The position numbers and the translations under genes were made by a program. The notes beneath the pieces are model-generated. The model ran no database searches. It saw only the letters and a program-made list of their open reading frames with translations, and was not told the origin of the DNA. Of a stretch of DNA of 64,000 nucleotides, positions 44,601 to 54,583 are shown piece by piece (the stretch's first letter is position 1; every line of letters begins with the position of its first letter). The DNA is taken from assembly GCA_004764695.1 (NCBI GenBank), contig SMSO01000032.1:7832668-7896667 (forward strand), read 5' to 3'. Source of the DNA: Schizochytrium sp. TIO01. Lineage: Eukaryota; Sar; Bigyra; Thraustochytrida; Thraustochytriidae.

Positions 44601-45433
44601 CTGAGGCAAAGGGCGACGATGCCATGTCAAAGGACGACGATGCCGAGGCAAATGACGGCGATGTCGAGGCAAAGGATGACGAGGACAAGGCAAAGGCCGG
44701 TGATGACCAAGCAAAGGATGGTGACGCAAGGGCAAAGGACGGCGATACCAAAGCTAAGGACGACGATGCCAAGGCAAAGGATGACGATGCCAAGGCAAAG
44801 GATGACAATGCTGAGCAAAAGTCCGATGATGACAAGGCAAAGGCCGATGATACCAAGGCAAAGGCCGATGATACCAAGGCAAATGCCGATGATGACAAGG
44901 CAAAGTCCGATGATACCAAGGCAAAGTCCGATGATACCAAGGCAAAGTCCGATGATACCAAGGCAAAGGCCGATGATACCAAGGCAAAGGACGATGATAC
45001 CAAGGCAAAGGCCGACGATGCCAAGGCAAAGGACGACGATGCCAAGTCAAAGGATGACGATGCCAAGTCAAAGGATGACGATGCCAAGTCAAAGGATGAC
45101 GATGCCAAGGCAAAGGACGACGATACCAAGGCAAAGGACGACGATGCCAAGGCAAAGGACGACGATGCCAAGGCAAAGGACGACGATGCCAAGGCAAAGG
45201 ACGACGATGCCAAGGCAAAGGACGACGATGCCAAGGCAAAGGACGACGATGCCAAGGCAAAGGACGACGATACCAAGGCAAAGGACGACGATGCCAAGGC
45301 AAAGGACGACGATGCCAGGGCAAAGGACGACGATGCCAAGGCAAAGGACGACGATGCCAAGGCAAAGGACGACGATGCCAAGGCAAAGGACAACGATGCC
45401 GAGGAAAAGGACGACGATACCAAAGCAAAATAA
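38699..45433 (+). CDS. CHD-like chromatin remodeler with bromo, ARID and GATA-like modules
   Basis: Nuclear ATP-dependent nucleosome remodeler of 2244 residues in one exon; the start sits in a perfect GCCATGG context. Order of parts: Gln-rich tail with polyQ (23-130), Arg/Gly-rich basic patch (185-222), chromodomain 1 (about 345-390), start of chromodomain 2 (402-420), bromodomain (about 434-545, with PMDFGTIHDRL and acetyl-lysine Asn in NCRIYN), rest of chromodomain 2 (556-590), Gln-rich coiled coil (600-750), SNF2 ATPase (780-1100; DEMGLGKT 813-820, DEGH 939-942), helicase C lobe (1125-1265; STRAGGVGINL, ARCHRIGQ), ARID-like (1525-1598), GATA-like CxxC...CxxH finger (1695-1721), acidic tracts, then about 330 residues of KAKDDDA heptads. 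Nesting of the bromodomain in chromodomain 2 is unusual. The stop may be readable or recent, see findings. Confidence 0.95.
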   Translation: MDLPPRSVGAGGHLGGQPSNSMQQQQQQQLLRQQLQQQQQTQQVQQSQQVQPQRQGAPQSAAAFASQGVHGVQQQQQQQQYQYQHNQQQQPQQHMMQSRGQIPSGAQHFHQNQQQQQQMQYGQRQQQFQHQQHPSSYQNSTTTQRRPSYARVMTMVPANPSNNRNNMSNTSNMNSNAAQGSRDMGPARTRGGGAVGSRGGRGGSRGGRAGVERAGSARKKKKSLAEDKLMGEHAAFFEEMEREEAAPREKEEPLIETILGRRLREDYDPELEEEGDEDDDADADAESSSVSGIPNSSSSSNGRANSGQGALLESVEVQTPTKKKKAKTRRELLEEEDERRRVEQDKFEFLVKWRGKSYLHADWVSPDLIDLDVNGSQRLKRFVNTLPSEQEEASANSNRGREEIEYFDPTFVEVDRILDESKEDDPQTQAKRTPSWIREATQILSKIINYRRKGTKFSMFFMEPVDEERDGAPGYHEMIAQPMDFGTIHDRLLGGHHYNTMDDFAKDMRLVFANCRIYNTDPELFVRECSEKLSEIFEQKFGALKASQAELNEKDKGALYLVKWKNMSYADSTWERATDILDDHAIAAYRRRSKIPAAKRQAVQSTNIENKINTERSVLAQQQDLHRRRVTEHLESQRRILRQRQEGERQELLERQRREMQQQQAMYASGSNGAPYQNFPPNFQAYMQQLQQSHKQQQDRLVQAHSEQERQFTLQQQQHIQLTNNQLQTQNQQLEQRHQQLRAQMQQNEEVDNEAVAAAAEGHHATSSSGSRFFKYTESPAFKDGLRLRSYQLEGLNWLAFNYANNRGSLLADEMGLGKTCQTVSFVRHLKLHGNPPNRPALVVAPLSTLGHWRNEFERWTDLNCVLYHDGGNRKVTGSAARALIREHEFYYWRKNSKTGVATAIPNLYKFDVIVTSYEALSADGPEFAGIKWSGVIVDEGHRLKSKKSKLAQTFADFIKADVRVILTGTPLQNNVGELWALLNFIEPKEFPDREDFLEHFGDMQNAEQVQALQARVKPYMLRRLKEHVEKDIPAKEETVIDVELTNLQKKYYRAIFERNREFLGGGPGVVNNRNGVSPQLISIEMELRKCCNHPFLISGVEQREALTGDIKYESEEYLQQMIQASGKMVLLDKLLDKLRKEGRKVLIFSQFKMMLDIISDYCAHPCRQYPLERIDGNVSGNARQKAIDRFSDPESKSFVFLLSTRAGGVGINLTAADTVIIFDSDWNPQNDLQAMARCHRIGQKKSVNVYRFVTRLTYESHLFDRAAKKLGLEQAVLGRQGSSAVAEPASKEEIEELLKYGAYRLLEDDEEAAKKQKEYSEANIDDLLTNSRKVNWDKAGANPDGNNGFSFSKASFVAAGTDQEIDVQDPKFWTKVLGEDPRSTMLARLMDGSACETEEKKQAFFLELRVVGHQVIDEKLKGNATPDFEQEIINCLEMFKDLKRTFNSREQAAADQMLQQIKRPSRRNYDVSKIKTFFDGERLPGMDEPAPVQAPEKVASDGEDDDANDDDYQGSSSNNKKPRRFVEVDGRKVEMLIIQGKWIDPEILRQTVEDFGGYEKVVVERLWQSIRRKLELRETSSCGHQIHKAYKKYFYPDPDSMPVVDVEEARRQKKIEKEKRQQEETADRKRRRSDVGTKRTSARSAKKAKKSRNSSAASITDSVSAKPKRTEPEVKIEIFEPKVYEDLDAEGKPWCRYCGAIETSSWSRGPWGPQTLCIAHYSQHYQKKSLDLSEYEEMPKQPINPETNTQFRYLARKKAKEDKRREYEDLNQEDDDEGDNMDLEDEEEEDDDLDSSGFPRRRMRRTTRLRTTTSRRRSAAAAERAMARAAAEEDEDKEDEDEEDEDEDKKSTSKNNENDEDDEENGDDEDEEEKRPKRGRKRKAVKRTPKKVKKEARAKTSDDEDADENADIEEKDDAEAKDDDAKAKDDGAKAKDNDAEAKDDDAKSKDDDAKSKDDDAEAKDDDAEAKGDDAMSKDDDAEANDGDVEAKDDEDKAKAGDDQAKDGDARAKDGDTKAKDDDAKAKDDDAKAKDDNAEQKSDDDKAKADDTKAKADDTKANADDDKAKSDDTKAKSDDTKAKSDDTKAKADDTKAKDDDTKAKADDAKAKDDDAKSKDDDAKSKDDDAKSKDDDAKAKDDDTKAKDDDAKAKDDDAKAKDDDAKAKDDDAKAKDDDAKAKDDDAKAKDDDTKAKDDDAKAKDDDARAKDDDAKAKDDDAKAKDDDAKAKDNDAEEKDDDTKAK
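44441..45430 (+). repeat. 21-bp coding minisatellite encoding KDDDAKA heptads
   Basis: About 47 units of 21 bp, each giving a Lys-Asp-Asp-Asp-Ala-Lys-Ala-like heptad. Early units vary (Glu, Ser, Asn, Gly substitutions). Units from about 45080 to 45400 are nearly identical at the DNA level, pointing to recent expansion. Copy number may vary between alleles or be mis-assembled. Long open frames on the opposite strand are a by-product of the 21-bp period. Confidence 0.95.
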
Positions 45434-46734
45434 AATGAAGAAATTCTTGTTATTGAAGATACCAAAGATACTGCAGACCACTTAAAAGTTCACACTGAAA
45501 AAGTTGAATAATCGTTCAGGATAGAACCAAAGAAGAAAACGAGGGCGATGAAAAGATAGATTAGGGGATAAGTCAAATAATAAATAATGCAAATGGTAAA
45601 GCGTAAGATGTTAGCTTCGAATCAGAGAGGGAAAGTCATCTAAGAAAGTGGATGAAACTCGGGAAGAATCTAAAAACACAAACAAAAACAAACAAAAAAA
45701 CCAGTCTCATCCAACCTCTGATAATGATGGCAAAAGAATGTGGTAACAAAATTTGAGACAGATGAGGATGATAAGACTAGCATCGAGGATGAAGCCCTTG
45801 CACGTCGATGGCAACCCCCCCCCACACTTTCAATTGCCGTAGATACTCAGTGTCCTACTATTGTTCCTGCATATTCGTCTGGCACGTCATGTTCAACAAT
45901 GACCGCTCGAACTTCTTGGCGCATTCCGACAAGACAAAAAGATAATCTGCAGAATGATTTCCATGGTAGGTATGCTTTTTAAAAGCATATCTGCCTTGAG
46001 CATTAAATGAGGATGCAGAAACAAATAAAGAGTAATGAAAAGAAAGAGGATGTATTTCGTTTTTTTTTTTGTTTTTGTTTGGGTTACCCTGGTGTGAATG
46101 CTTGGGACAGGATAGGAACAACAGTGTCACTCCGACTAACTGATTTAGTTGTAGAAATATAGAAAGATACAATTTTAAAAATTCAACTTGAAAACAACTA
46201 GAAAACAAACAAAAGCTAAAGGGGAAATTCCTTCGAAACTTGGTTTGCACGGTCACGAAATGCTGGCGACGAGATTACTGGTTTGAGTGTAACTGGTCTG
46301 TCGCGAGTAGCAGCGCGACTTCAGCTATGTGAGAAATCAATTAATATAAGAACATATCGTCGTTGAGATGGTCTTATTATCTTCCCACGGCAACTTTGCA
46401 TATTCTTTAAGGGATGTAGTCAAAGTTGAGTTGCACGTAAAGGAAGAAAATCAATCAACTATGACAGCAAAAGGCAAAGAGCCGACTTTAGAAGAGTAAG
46501 ACTTTGCACTTCGATTCTCTGCATATGACCTACATAAAGCGCTAGTTTAGTCGAAGCTCTGGATGCCCTTGAGCAGATACTTGAACGTAGGGGGAAGAGT
46601 AAACCTTCACACTCACATACGGAAGACATTTTTCTAATTCGACTTTGCAGGTCATGATGTCGGCAATGGTGGAATCTAAATATGTTGCAATAGGCTTGGT
46701 GTGAATACTTAGCCAAAACCATAGATAACGCTCA
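45434..46734. other. 3' flank of the remodeler gene with coding-like remnants
   Basis: Directly after the stop the same frame stays open for 24 coding-like codons to a second stop at about 45510. A frame at 45740 begins with acidic, coding-like codons and runs into a poly-C run. AATAAA occurs near 45579. I see no independent gene between here and the PH-like gene. Confidence 0.5.
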
Positions 46735-47967
46735 CTAGGGGGCGCCTCCACTCTGAAACAGTTGTGTCAATCGACGGACACCCATACTCTTTCGTTTGGA
46801 AGCCGTAGGGCGAACTTCTGCTGAGGACGACGGGGTCTTAAAAGTTGCACTGTTAGGCGATTTCATAGCCAAGCGTAAAAGGGAAAGTCTTCGCTCATTG
46901 CTAGGGTTGGATCGTGAAGCGGAAGGTGGCATTTCCATATCATCCTCATCAAGAGGGGCTCGAGCAGTATAGCGCAGTTGTGCACGTTCGCGATTCCACT
47001 TGCGAGGTTTCGCAATTGTCGGTTGTGAAATCACTCCTTTGTTTGATGTCGCGAATTGACTCGAAAAACCTTGCTGGTTACTGGCCGAGGCCTTGGAAGC
47101 CCTGCGCTCCGCTGCGACCGTCTCTTTAACACGGCATAACGTAAATTGACGTTTAAATTCTGCAGCATGTTCATGCGTTAAAAAGTCGAGCTCAACCGCA
47201 ACAATGTGAGTTGCAACACGCATTCGTCCACTGGACTTGCTGCGAACTCTGGTGCGGAGAGCATAGCGGAAGCGGAGAGTTCTGCTTGTATCGTCATTAG
47301 TAGGGGACAGCTTGATTTGGGATAGTTTGAGCATGTAGATCAGTTCGAGTGGTTTGTCTTCATCCTCAAGATCTAGAGAGTCTTCGTGTGGTCTTGCTTC
47401 CGCAGCTTTTGCTTTTGCTTTCTTCGCAGCTTTATTTAACTTGTTCGTTTTCTTTTTAGATTTGCTGTCATCTTCGCGAATTTTGTCTGATGGTTCACCG
47501 CTCACAATTCCGCGCAATTCTTCTTCTGCAACTTCTGCAGCAATCTCGGCTCCCGCACGGAAGCGATGTTGGATAGTGTCTGTATCGACGAGCCCAGGGA
47601 CCCACCCTTCGCATGTTTGGTCAATATCATCTCTGGAGCCTGCAATTACAATAGCGTCATGGAGGATAAAAATACTGCCATGTACCGCAACATGATCTTC
47701 TTCATTATCTACAATTGCATCTGGGTTCTCCAAGACAGCGACGTCGTCGATCACACCCACGAAACGATACCGGTGTTGCGGGAGAAGACCGTCGGTGCCA
47801 TGAACCTGGCTGCGTAGACGTCGACCTTGTGACGGCGAGGTTTTGAAGACCTCGTCCTCCTCACAATCGTCGCGTTGTAGATCAAGACCTCCACTACTCA
47901 TGCTTGTAAAACTGTTTGCTCGCGAGAATACAGGTATTTCTTCAAAACTACTCATCTTTCTGTGCAT
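46735..47967 (-). CDS. Unknown protein with PH-like core
   Basis: 410 residues with no named family. Two blocks look like halves of a PH-type beta-barrel. Residues about 66-113 (HRYRFVGVIDDVAVLEN onward) resemble the first strands. Residues about 215-290 hold ELIYMLKLSQIKLS, basic strands, and a closing helix THEHAAEFKRQFTL. Between them lie an acidic segment and a Lys/Ala-rich insert with NKAAKKAKAKAAEAR. The C-terminal 120 residues are Ser/Arg-rich and probably disordered. The start may be the ATG at 47967 or the one four codons later (MSSFEEIP). Coding composition is strong and unbroken. It could act in membrane or protein docking, but this is inference from shape only. Confidence 0.8.
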   Translation of the reverse strand: MHRKMSSFEEIPVFSRANSFTSMSSGGLDLQRDDCEEDEVFKTSPSQGRRLRSQVHGTDGLLPQHRYRFVGVIDDVAVLENPDAIVDNEEDHVAVHGSIFILHDAIVIAGSRDDIDQTCEGWVPGLVDTDTIQHRFRAGAEIAAEVAEEELRGIVSGEPSDKIREDDSKSKKKTNKLNKAAKKAKAKAAEARPHEDSLDLEDEDKPLELIYMLKLSQIKLSPTNDDTSRTLRFRYALRTRVRSKSSGRMRVATHIVAVELDFLTHEHAAEFKRQFTLCRVKETVAAERRASKASASNQQGFSSQFATSNKGVISQPTIAKPRKWNRERAQLRYTARAPLDEDDMEMPPSASRSNPSNERRLSLLRLAMKSPNSATFKTPSSSAEVRPTASKRKSMGVRRLTQLFQSGGAP

Positions 47968-50900
47968 TACAGCCTTGTGCCCTTAAACCAACTTGGAGAT
48001 CCAACAACCCTTCAACCTCAATTGGGCTATGTTGGCTGATTTGTTCCACGCGTCACTATGATCAAGAAAAAAGAAGTCCCGTCTGAATACCCGGCTGCGT
48101 TTGCCGGCGAATGGATAGTTCTACTGCTCCTATTTTAACACAAGTCTATGCGCGACCAGTGCACAGTTGTGAGATTGCTGACGAGTATGGAGCTTTTCAC
48201 CTTATCAAGATGTAGAGTCTACTTTGTGTTAAGCAGTTGTACAGGAACTCAGATACGTACTTGATTTCGTAATTACGTGCACACCTTCGCAGCTGATAAT
48301 GAATCGACCTACAGTAGTACTTAGACTCACTTTCTAGCCCGGATGCGAAGGCCTGAGTCTTGATGACTGAGCCTAAAAGCAGGGCTTCTTGAGCTAGCCT
48401 CCTTTCTTGTCTACGGCCTAAAATGTGTTTTTCTTGATTTCATTAAAAATCAAATTTGTTCTTTCTATTCAACTCTATATCGACAATGTTCAAGCTAATG
48501 CAGCCTGTGCAAGCCTTGGGTTTTGTTTTCTCCTCCTCCTTCGAGCTTTGGAGTATTGGTATCTAGTTAGAGGCAGAGTACCTGCCTGCTTAAGGCCGCC
48601 CTCCCACACGAGAGTGAAGTAGGATTGATTCGCTGCAGAAACTTAGAGAGGTAACGGTGAAGAAGACCTTATTAAACCAAAAGGTAAGCTCAAGGCAAGG
48701 CTAAATTCGGACTAGCTAAGCTGACCAAGAAGGTACCTATGTATGCCTGCGCCAACTTTCGAAAGTGCTTGACTTTGATGATTTTGAGCTGGGGAATAAT
48801 GAAGCAGCACGTTGGTTTGCGCGTGAGTAAACTTGAAGAAACACGCGCTGGAAAGGACCCAGCTTGCAGCACGTGCGATCGAGCGATGCGGAACTACGGC
48901 GAGCTAGTCTTGCTCCTTCGCTCGCTGACAGGAACTCGCGCTATGATTCTTATGTAGATAGATCCGTGGGAAGCGGCAATGGGTTGATTGCAGCTCTACT
49001 CTTTAGAGATTTACAAGCGAAGCTATAGTGGCCTCAACCTTTGTCTGCAAGTTAGTTTCTATTTGGTTTTGATGTGCATGCCTAGGCCATTATAGGAAGT
49101 AGGGGGTATATACTGTTAGGAATATCAGGGATCTTCCTGATGAGTATTTAAAATTAAAAAAAAATATATTATATAACATACTGTCAAAATATATATAGGC
49201 CTATACGTTTTAATTATCATATAAATGATGATGCCTGATATACACTTAAAATAGAAATGTAGTTTTCAAAATACAATAGAGTACTACATATTGGAAAAGT
49301 AGGTACTACAACTTGAAAGCTAAAAAGTGTAAATTTTAAAATGAAAAACTTGTTTCAGTTAGAAACGTTTTATCATTGCTTCCGAAGTTCACTTAAAAAA
49401 TATATTTTTAAATAAAAAGAAAAGTAGAAAAGTAAAGCCCACAAATTAAAAAACAAAGGAGAAGGTTTACTTCTGCTCTTCATCCAACTCGAAGTTCTGC
49501 ATGCAGCAGAATAAGATCGAGTTGTTCAAGCAATCAACCATAACATTGTTGGCTACTAAACTCATGTTGCGCGAAATAAGCATAAAGCTATGGCATCCTG
49601 ATTCCTTCTTACTGTTTCTTTGCAAACAAGATCGAGCTCGTGACGTCTTACTGGATTGACTCATTCGAAGTCCTTCAGTTGAGAAAAAGAAAGAAGAGCA
49701 ATGAAAGAGTCTGCCTGTGTAGGCTCATGCTTATATACTACTACCGCCCCTTATTTCAAAGTTCTACTTTAAGAGAAATCGAGGTTCAGTCGTCAGTGCT
49801 AGAAAGAGGAAGGAAGGGACAGGCGCGAGGCGGGTCAGTGAGAGATCGAGTGAGGGAGGCGGCGCTTTCCACGATCGAGCGAGCGACGGCTTGATTCATG
49901 TGAGAATTACCATGTAGACACCGACGGATGCAAGCAAGCCAAGAACTCTAGCTCTTCAAGATCATCTCCGTTATGGAGGGCTTTAAGCTGCGAAACATGT
50001 CAATGCAGCAGCCGCTTGGCTCGCTGGTTGGACGGGTTCTGTTTGTATGATTGAACCCGGCCTTCGGGTGGCCTGGTAGGTTCTTGTCATGGCCGGTCAT
50101 CTTGGTTCATTGCACAAAGCCAACCGCCGAAGAGAAGGGATGACACAACGCCCAAGAGTAGAACGGGAAGGCTAATGCAGGCGTAGGCAAGCGAATACTT
50201 AGCCTTTAAGCTCGCCCGTTGATAAACGCTCCATATGAAACGTGTTGGATTACAGAGGAGATGTAGAGGTTTTGGTGTGCGATTATATTTCTCAGGGTAG
50301 GTTGGTTTCGATTGTTAGTGGTCAAAATGTGTCCAAACACGAACAACTTTGAATAGCTTGAAACGACTGTTGGAATATGCAAGACCCCCAAATATTACCG
50401 TGACAAAAACCTTTGACTGATCACGATGATCCGCCATAACTTAATACATCTGTTTAGTAAACCAGAGTTTGGTTTTGCATCAAGTTGAAAACGAATTAAC
50501 GTTGTTAGTCTCATAAACTCTCACCCACCATGGATGGCAACGCCTCTTCAAGCAAGTGACAGCATCCATACTGCTAAAGTTTCTTCCGTGAACATTCATT
50601 CGCGAGCATGGGAAAAACTGCCAGCGCTGGAGCCATTCTGGGGCTTCTCTAGAACTTTCGAAGGCTGATGGGCGAGTGGACATCGTTAGCTTCATACATC
50701 TCAAGATGTTGCATATTTCGTGGTGCTTGTTGCAAATACCGCTCCGGCTGTTGCTCCCTCGCTGCCCGTGTACGCAGCTTTCAGTAGTATGTATCGACGA
50801 GTTACAGCTAAAAAGCTTATCCAGATATTATGAGTTATTCCATTTTCCTTAGGTAGCCTCTAACATGATTTTTATGATACTTTTTAAAATTAAAAAAAAG

Positions 50901-53900
50901 TGATAACTACTCTTCATGGTTCAAATACATCAGACATATACTGCAGCGCTTCTATTAGGCATCATATGCTGTTGAAGCGCCATGGCTTATTTTTATTCGT
51001 AAGGCTCTGTGTAACTAAACTAACAGAGAAAAACTTCGGCACGTAGGCACGTACCTACTAGTTTTGTTGGAAAGGCTCTTAATTGAGCGAATAAACTTGG
51101 CGCGTGCAAGTTTCTCATATTACCTCTTTCTGAAATCTTTCTTCCCCCTTCTTAAACTTCTTACCTTTTTCTCTAATAACTTGAAAAGTGAATGATGCTT
51201 TGTAAAAAAAGAAGTACAAGAATAGCGTCAGCTGAGAACTTCTTACTTCACCTGAGATGATTTTCTCGCTGACAGTCAGATTGTTTCATTCGAGTACGGA
51301 GCCATCCATCTCAGTCTACTAGATCAAACATTTGCGCCGCCAGGCTCCAGTCCGGCCAGCGAAGTAGTTTTGCAAGACCACAGAGGTGGCCTCCCTGGCT
51401 GCATGACTTTCATAATGTTCAGATAGTGGAATTACTAGGTATCTAAGCCTACGGATTATAAACTACTACCTATATATACTATATTTAATTTTCTTATTAA
51501 AAAAGAAAAGAAAAGTAAGAAGATAAAAATAACTTGGTTAAACGCTTTAGAATTTCCTATCTGCAAAGTTTTGCACAAGCAACCAAGTCTAGAACTGAGC
51601 CTACAATCCTTTGCCGGCTCTTCGCAGTCTGAATAGTATCGTGCGATCTCCATCAATCAATGTGTAATGCTACTGCCTAGACAGCCGACAACAGACGCGC
51701 TTTTTCTCGGTGCGGTCTCAGTTTAACGCAATGTAGCCATTTCGACTTATAAAGGAGGATAAGTTAATGACCAAACAGTCAACGCCAACGCAACCTGTAT
51801 TTCAGTTTAAGCCTCACTCCGTCAAGCCAACAACTTAGTATGCAAAGGTGCTGTGTCAAAATATCATATACGAAAGCTTCTTAATCGAACGTGGCAGTGC
51901 ATCGAAGGTCTTTGAAATTCTTCTCAGTTCACCGAAGAACTCGCGGTCATCAGCTTTATCTTGAATTTCGGCTCTTATTTGTGATTCGATCGATGGTTGT
52001 GCACTGTACTAAGTACTACCTGTCTTGGACATGAGGACTACCTGAACGGAATTTCACTCTGGATGTTGTTTTTACTCTACTAGCTGTCAACTCTTGGTCG
52101 CCTTTTGTCTTTGTTTTAGTTATGACTGCACTTCATTCTAAGCTTGTGCTTAGTTTCATGCTAGCGACCTCGTCGAAGTTGATTGATTGTCACAAGGTTC
52201 GCGTAGAAATGATAAAGTTAGTCTTTTTGGACAATGCGCTGCTGAGATTTCGCGGGATTCCTAAATCTTAGGCGCCTCCTTATATAGAGAGTATTTCTTG
52301 AAAGCTGAGAATTCCAACCCTGCTCGGCCGAGCGAAGGGGCGAGAACAATTGTATTTACCCATCCATCCAGCAGCTAAAATTTTCACAGGTCTCCAAGTT
52401 TGGCGCTTCACGCTCATCCGGCACCCAAGGGGGCGTTCGTTGTTCACATCGTCGCAGAATTTGCAGTTCTTCGCGAGTCAGGCCACAACTTTGGAAATGT
52501 GGTGCCAAGAGAAACAGAAAGAAAGAGCTCCATCAATCATTTTGCGCTAAAAAATAAACTTATGGTGAGCTAGTCGTTACTTAATAGCTACTTATGTTAT
52601 GTCTATTGTACGTACTAGGTACTAGTATGAATAAAAAGGAAAGGAGGGATACAGGGATAGACAGAGGAAGGACTACCTAAGTTGCTATGTAGCTTGGTGT
52701 CTATATCGACTGGGTATTAGTACTAGTATGTCCAAACATAGGCGGGTGTGTTCATGTCTAAGTTTCTATTTGAGGTTGGAAGTCTGTCCAAGTGCGTGCA
52801 AAGAAAAGCCAGGATGATGGTCCTCCACTCCTAAACAATATTTTGAAAGATAATCCGCCACTGCTGCGTTGGTAACTTGGACAAAGTGTTCTGAATGTGC
52901 AAAAGTGTCCTTGGTCCGTCGTGGGGTTTAGATAAAACAAAAAACACATGGACTTCGCACCCACGACTCACGGCAACGACGCTTCAAAAGTGCACCAGCT
53001 CGCAAAACAACCGTTTTAATGGCATGTCAGCAAGTGTTCGAACAGCATCAGAAATCGATCAAATGGAGGGTAATTACCTCGGTGTGCATTGATATTTATC
53101 TAAATTTGGTGTGGTTACTTCGCAAGATTTTGCGAGGAGAAAACAATTTATCCTGAAAAGGACGGTACATGACGTTTGATGCTGAGCAGGGACGTATGGT
53201 AATAGACCTCAGCGCCTCGCATATCTCCCTTGGGGCACGATTGATGACGAGTGCGTAGGTTTTAGGCGTAAATAGTTTTAGGAAAGTATATTGTACTGAA
53301 ATCGGGCGAACTCAGGTAAGGACGAAGTTTTCTCTGTACAATTATTGCGTGGATCTATGTGTGAGTTCAGATTAGGTTTAAATATGAACCTGTTCATTCA
53401 TGGTCCAAACATTTTATCATACGCAGATGCGCCTTTAGTCATCTCATAATCTGTTGAAGAGTTGTGCAGTCAAATTACAGTCTAATAATTGGAGTCGCGC
53501 GGACGATCTAATTTTATCCATTTAAAACAAGAAGGGCTAAAACGTTTTTTATAAAGCAAACGAGCGCCACGAGGCGCAGCACATTCGGATCCCCAAAGAG
53601 CATAGTCAATACTAAGGTGAAGACCAGGTGCCGCAAACCTATCTCATTGGAAGGTTCCCTTTTGCAGCCACAGACGACAAGCATGAAAACACTCTTCAGG
53701 ACTTGAGATTATTGTTGTGGCATCTCCTTGTTGTCACGAAACTACACGACTGTCTGTTCAATAACCCTGGCGTATTTGTAAATTAAGCATTTGGCTTTCG
53801 GCTTCGCACTAGGTTTTTCCCTTGCTGTTTTCAGTTTTTCAAACCCATTCAACAGACTATGGCACTATGTAGTGTTGGTGTCTCTGCATTATGCGAACGA

Positions 53901-53998
53901 GAATAAATGCATCATTCGAATGGCACTCTTTGATTATTCATTTGCTGTGTTTCATAGGTTTGTTTTCTCCCATAGGTCTTTGAACAGGTATGCTCGAA
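47968..53998. other. Large spacer
   Basis: About 6 kb without a supportable gene. An AT-rich block at 49140-49450 is under 25% GC by eye. Two short ATG frames have mildly coding-like ends and splice-donor-like sites: 48739-48957 on the plus strand (GTGAGTAA near 48821) and 49467-49664 on the minus strand (GTAAGA near its fifth codon). Neither can be built into a gene from sequence alone. Confidence 0.5.
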
Positions 53999-54583
53999 CT
54001 AGCTTTCTATCTGTGGGTGCCCCTGCCTCAAATGTAACTCTTGTTCGCGTAGGGTTCTGCGTTCTCTCTCGGCTTTATCAAAAGACCTTAGCTGAGCCGC
54101 AAAACCTAAATTAGGTTCTGCGTTTGGCCTCGTTCTGCGAATCGTCTCCAAAGCCTCAAGAAAGGATAAGTCAAGGTGCCGCATTAAGTAAGCAGCCACA
54201 ACTGTAACAGACCTCGACTTCCCCTGGAAACAATGAACAAGCACCCGATGCGAAGATAAACTGTCCAAAGCTTGGTTTATGAAATCGAAGGCAATTGGGA
54301 ATTGCTCTCGAAGGTCCTCCTTTGGCTGATCAACTACATTCAGCTTCAAATAAATTATCCCATCTTTCTCAAATTTCTCTTCGAGCCCTTTCCCTACAGC
54401 AAGCACGTGCGTGATTCCAAAGTTCTTCAAGCTTTCTCTGGAATATGCAGCGCCGACAGAGCCCAGGAACACTCGGCCCTTGAGGCCATCCACTTCGGCA
54501 GGTATCGCGTCTCGTGTTGAAAGCATAGCCGTTGCTAGCTGCCGCCTACGGGAGGCTTTCTCATCCTTCTTGTCGACCTCCAT
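53999..54583 (-). CDS. Dual-specificity protein phosphatase
   Basis: Removes phosphate from Tyr and Ser/Thr. 194 residues from the ATG at 54583, which has G at -3 and +4. The fold runs from VDGLKGRVFLGSVGAA (31-46) to the P-loop HCFQGKSRS with nucleophile Cys118 and Arg124. The general acid is likely Asp85 in VVDQPKEDL. The typical following helix AAYLMRHLDLSFLEALE and the RPNAEPNLGF element are present. It is a small, atypical DUSP with only a short basic N-terminal extension and no MAPK-docking or lipid-binding domain. The frame stays open about 30 codons upstream with coding-like residues but no ATG, so a short 5' exon is possible. Substrate unknown. Confidence 0.93.
   Translation of the reverse strand: MEVDKKDEKASRRRQLATAMLSTRDAIPAEVDGLKGRVFLGSVGAAYSRESLKNFGITHVLAVGKGLEEKFEKDGIIYLKLNVVDQPKEDLREQFPIAFDFINQALDSLSSHRVLVHCFQGKSRSVTVVAAYLMRHLDLSFLEALETIRRTRPNAEPNLGFAAQLRSFDKAERERRTLREQELHLRQGHPQIES

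Noticed and set aside
44014-45465. 483-codon minus-strand open frame (Ser/Ala/Phe/Leu repeats), and others antisense to the remodeler tail
   Set aside because: A 21-bp repeat keeps several phases open on both strands. The plus-strand frame continues a 1,900-residue conserved protein, so the antisense frames are by-products.
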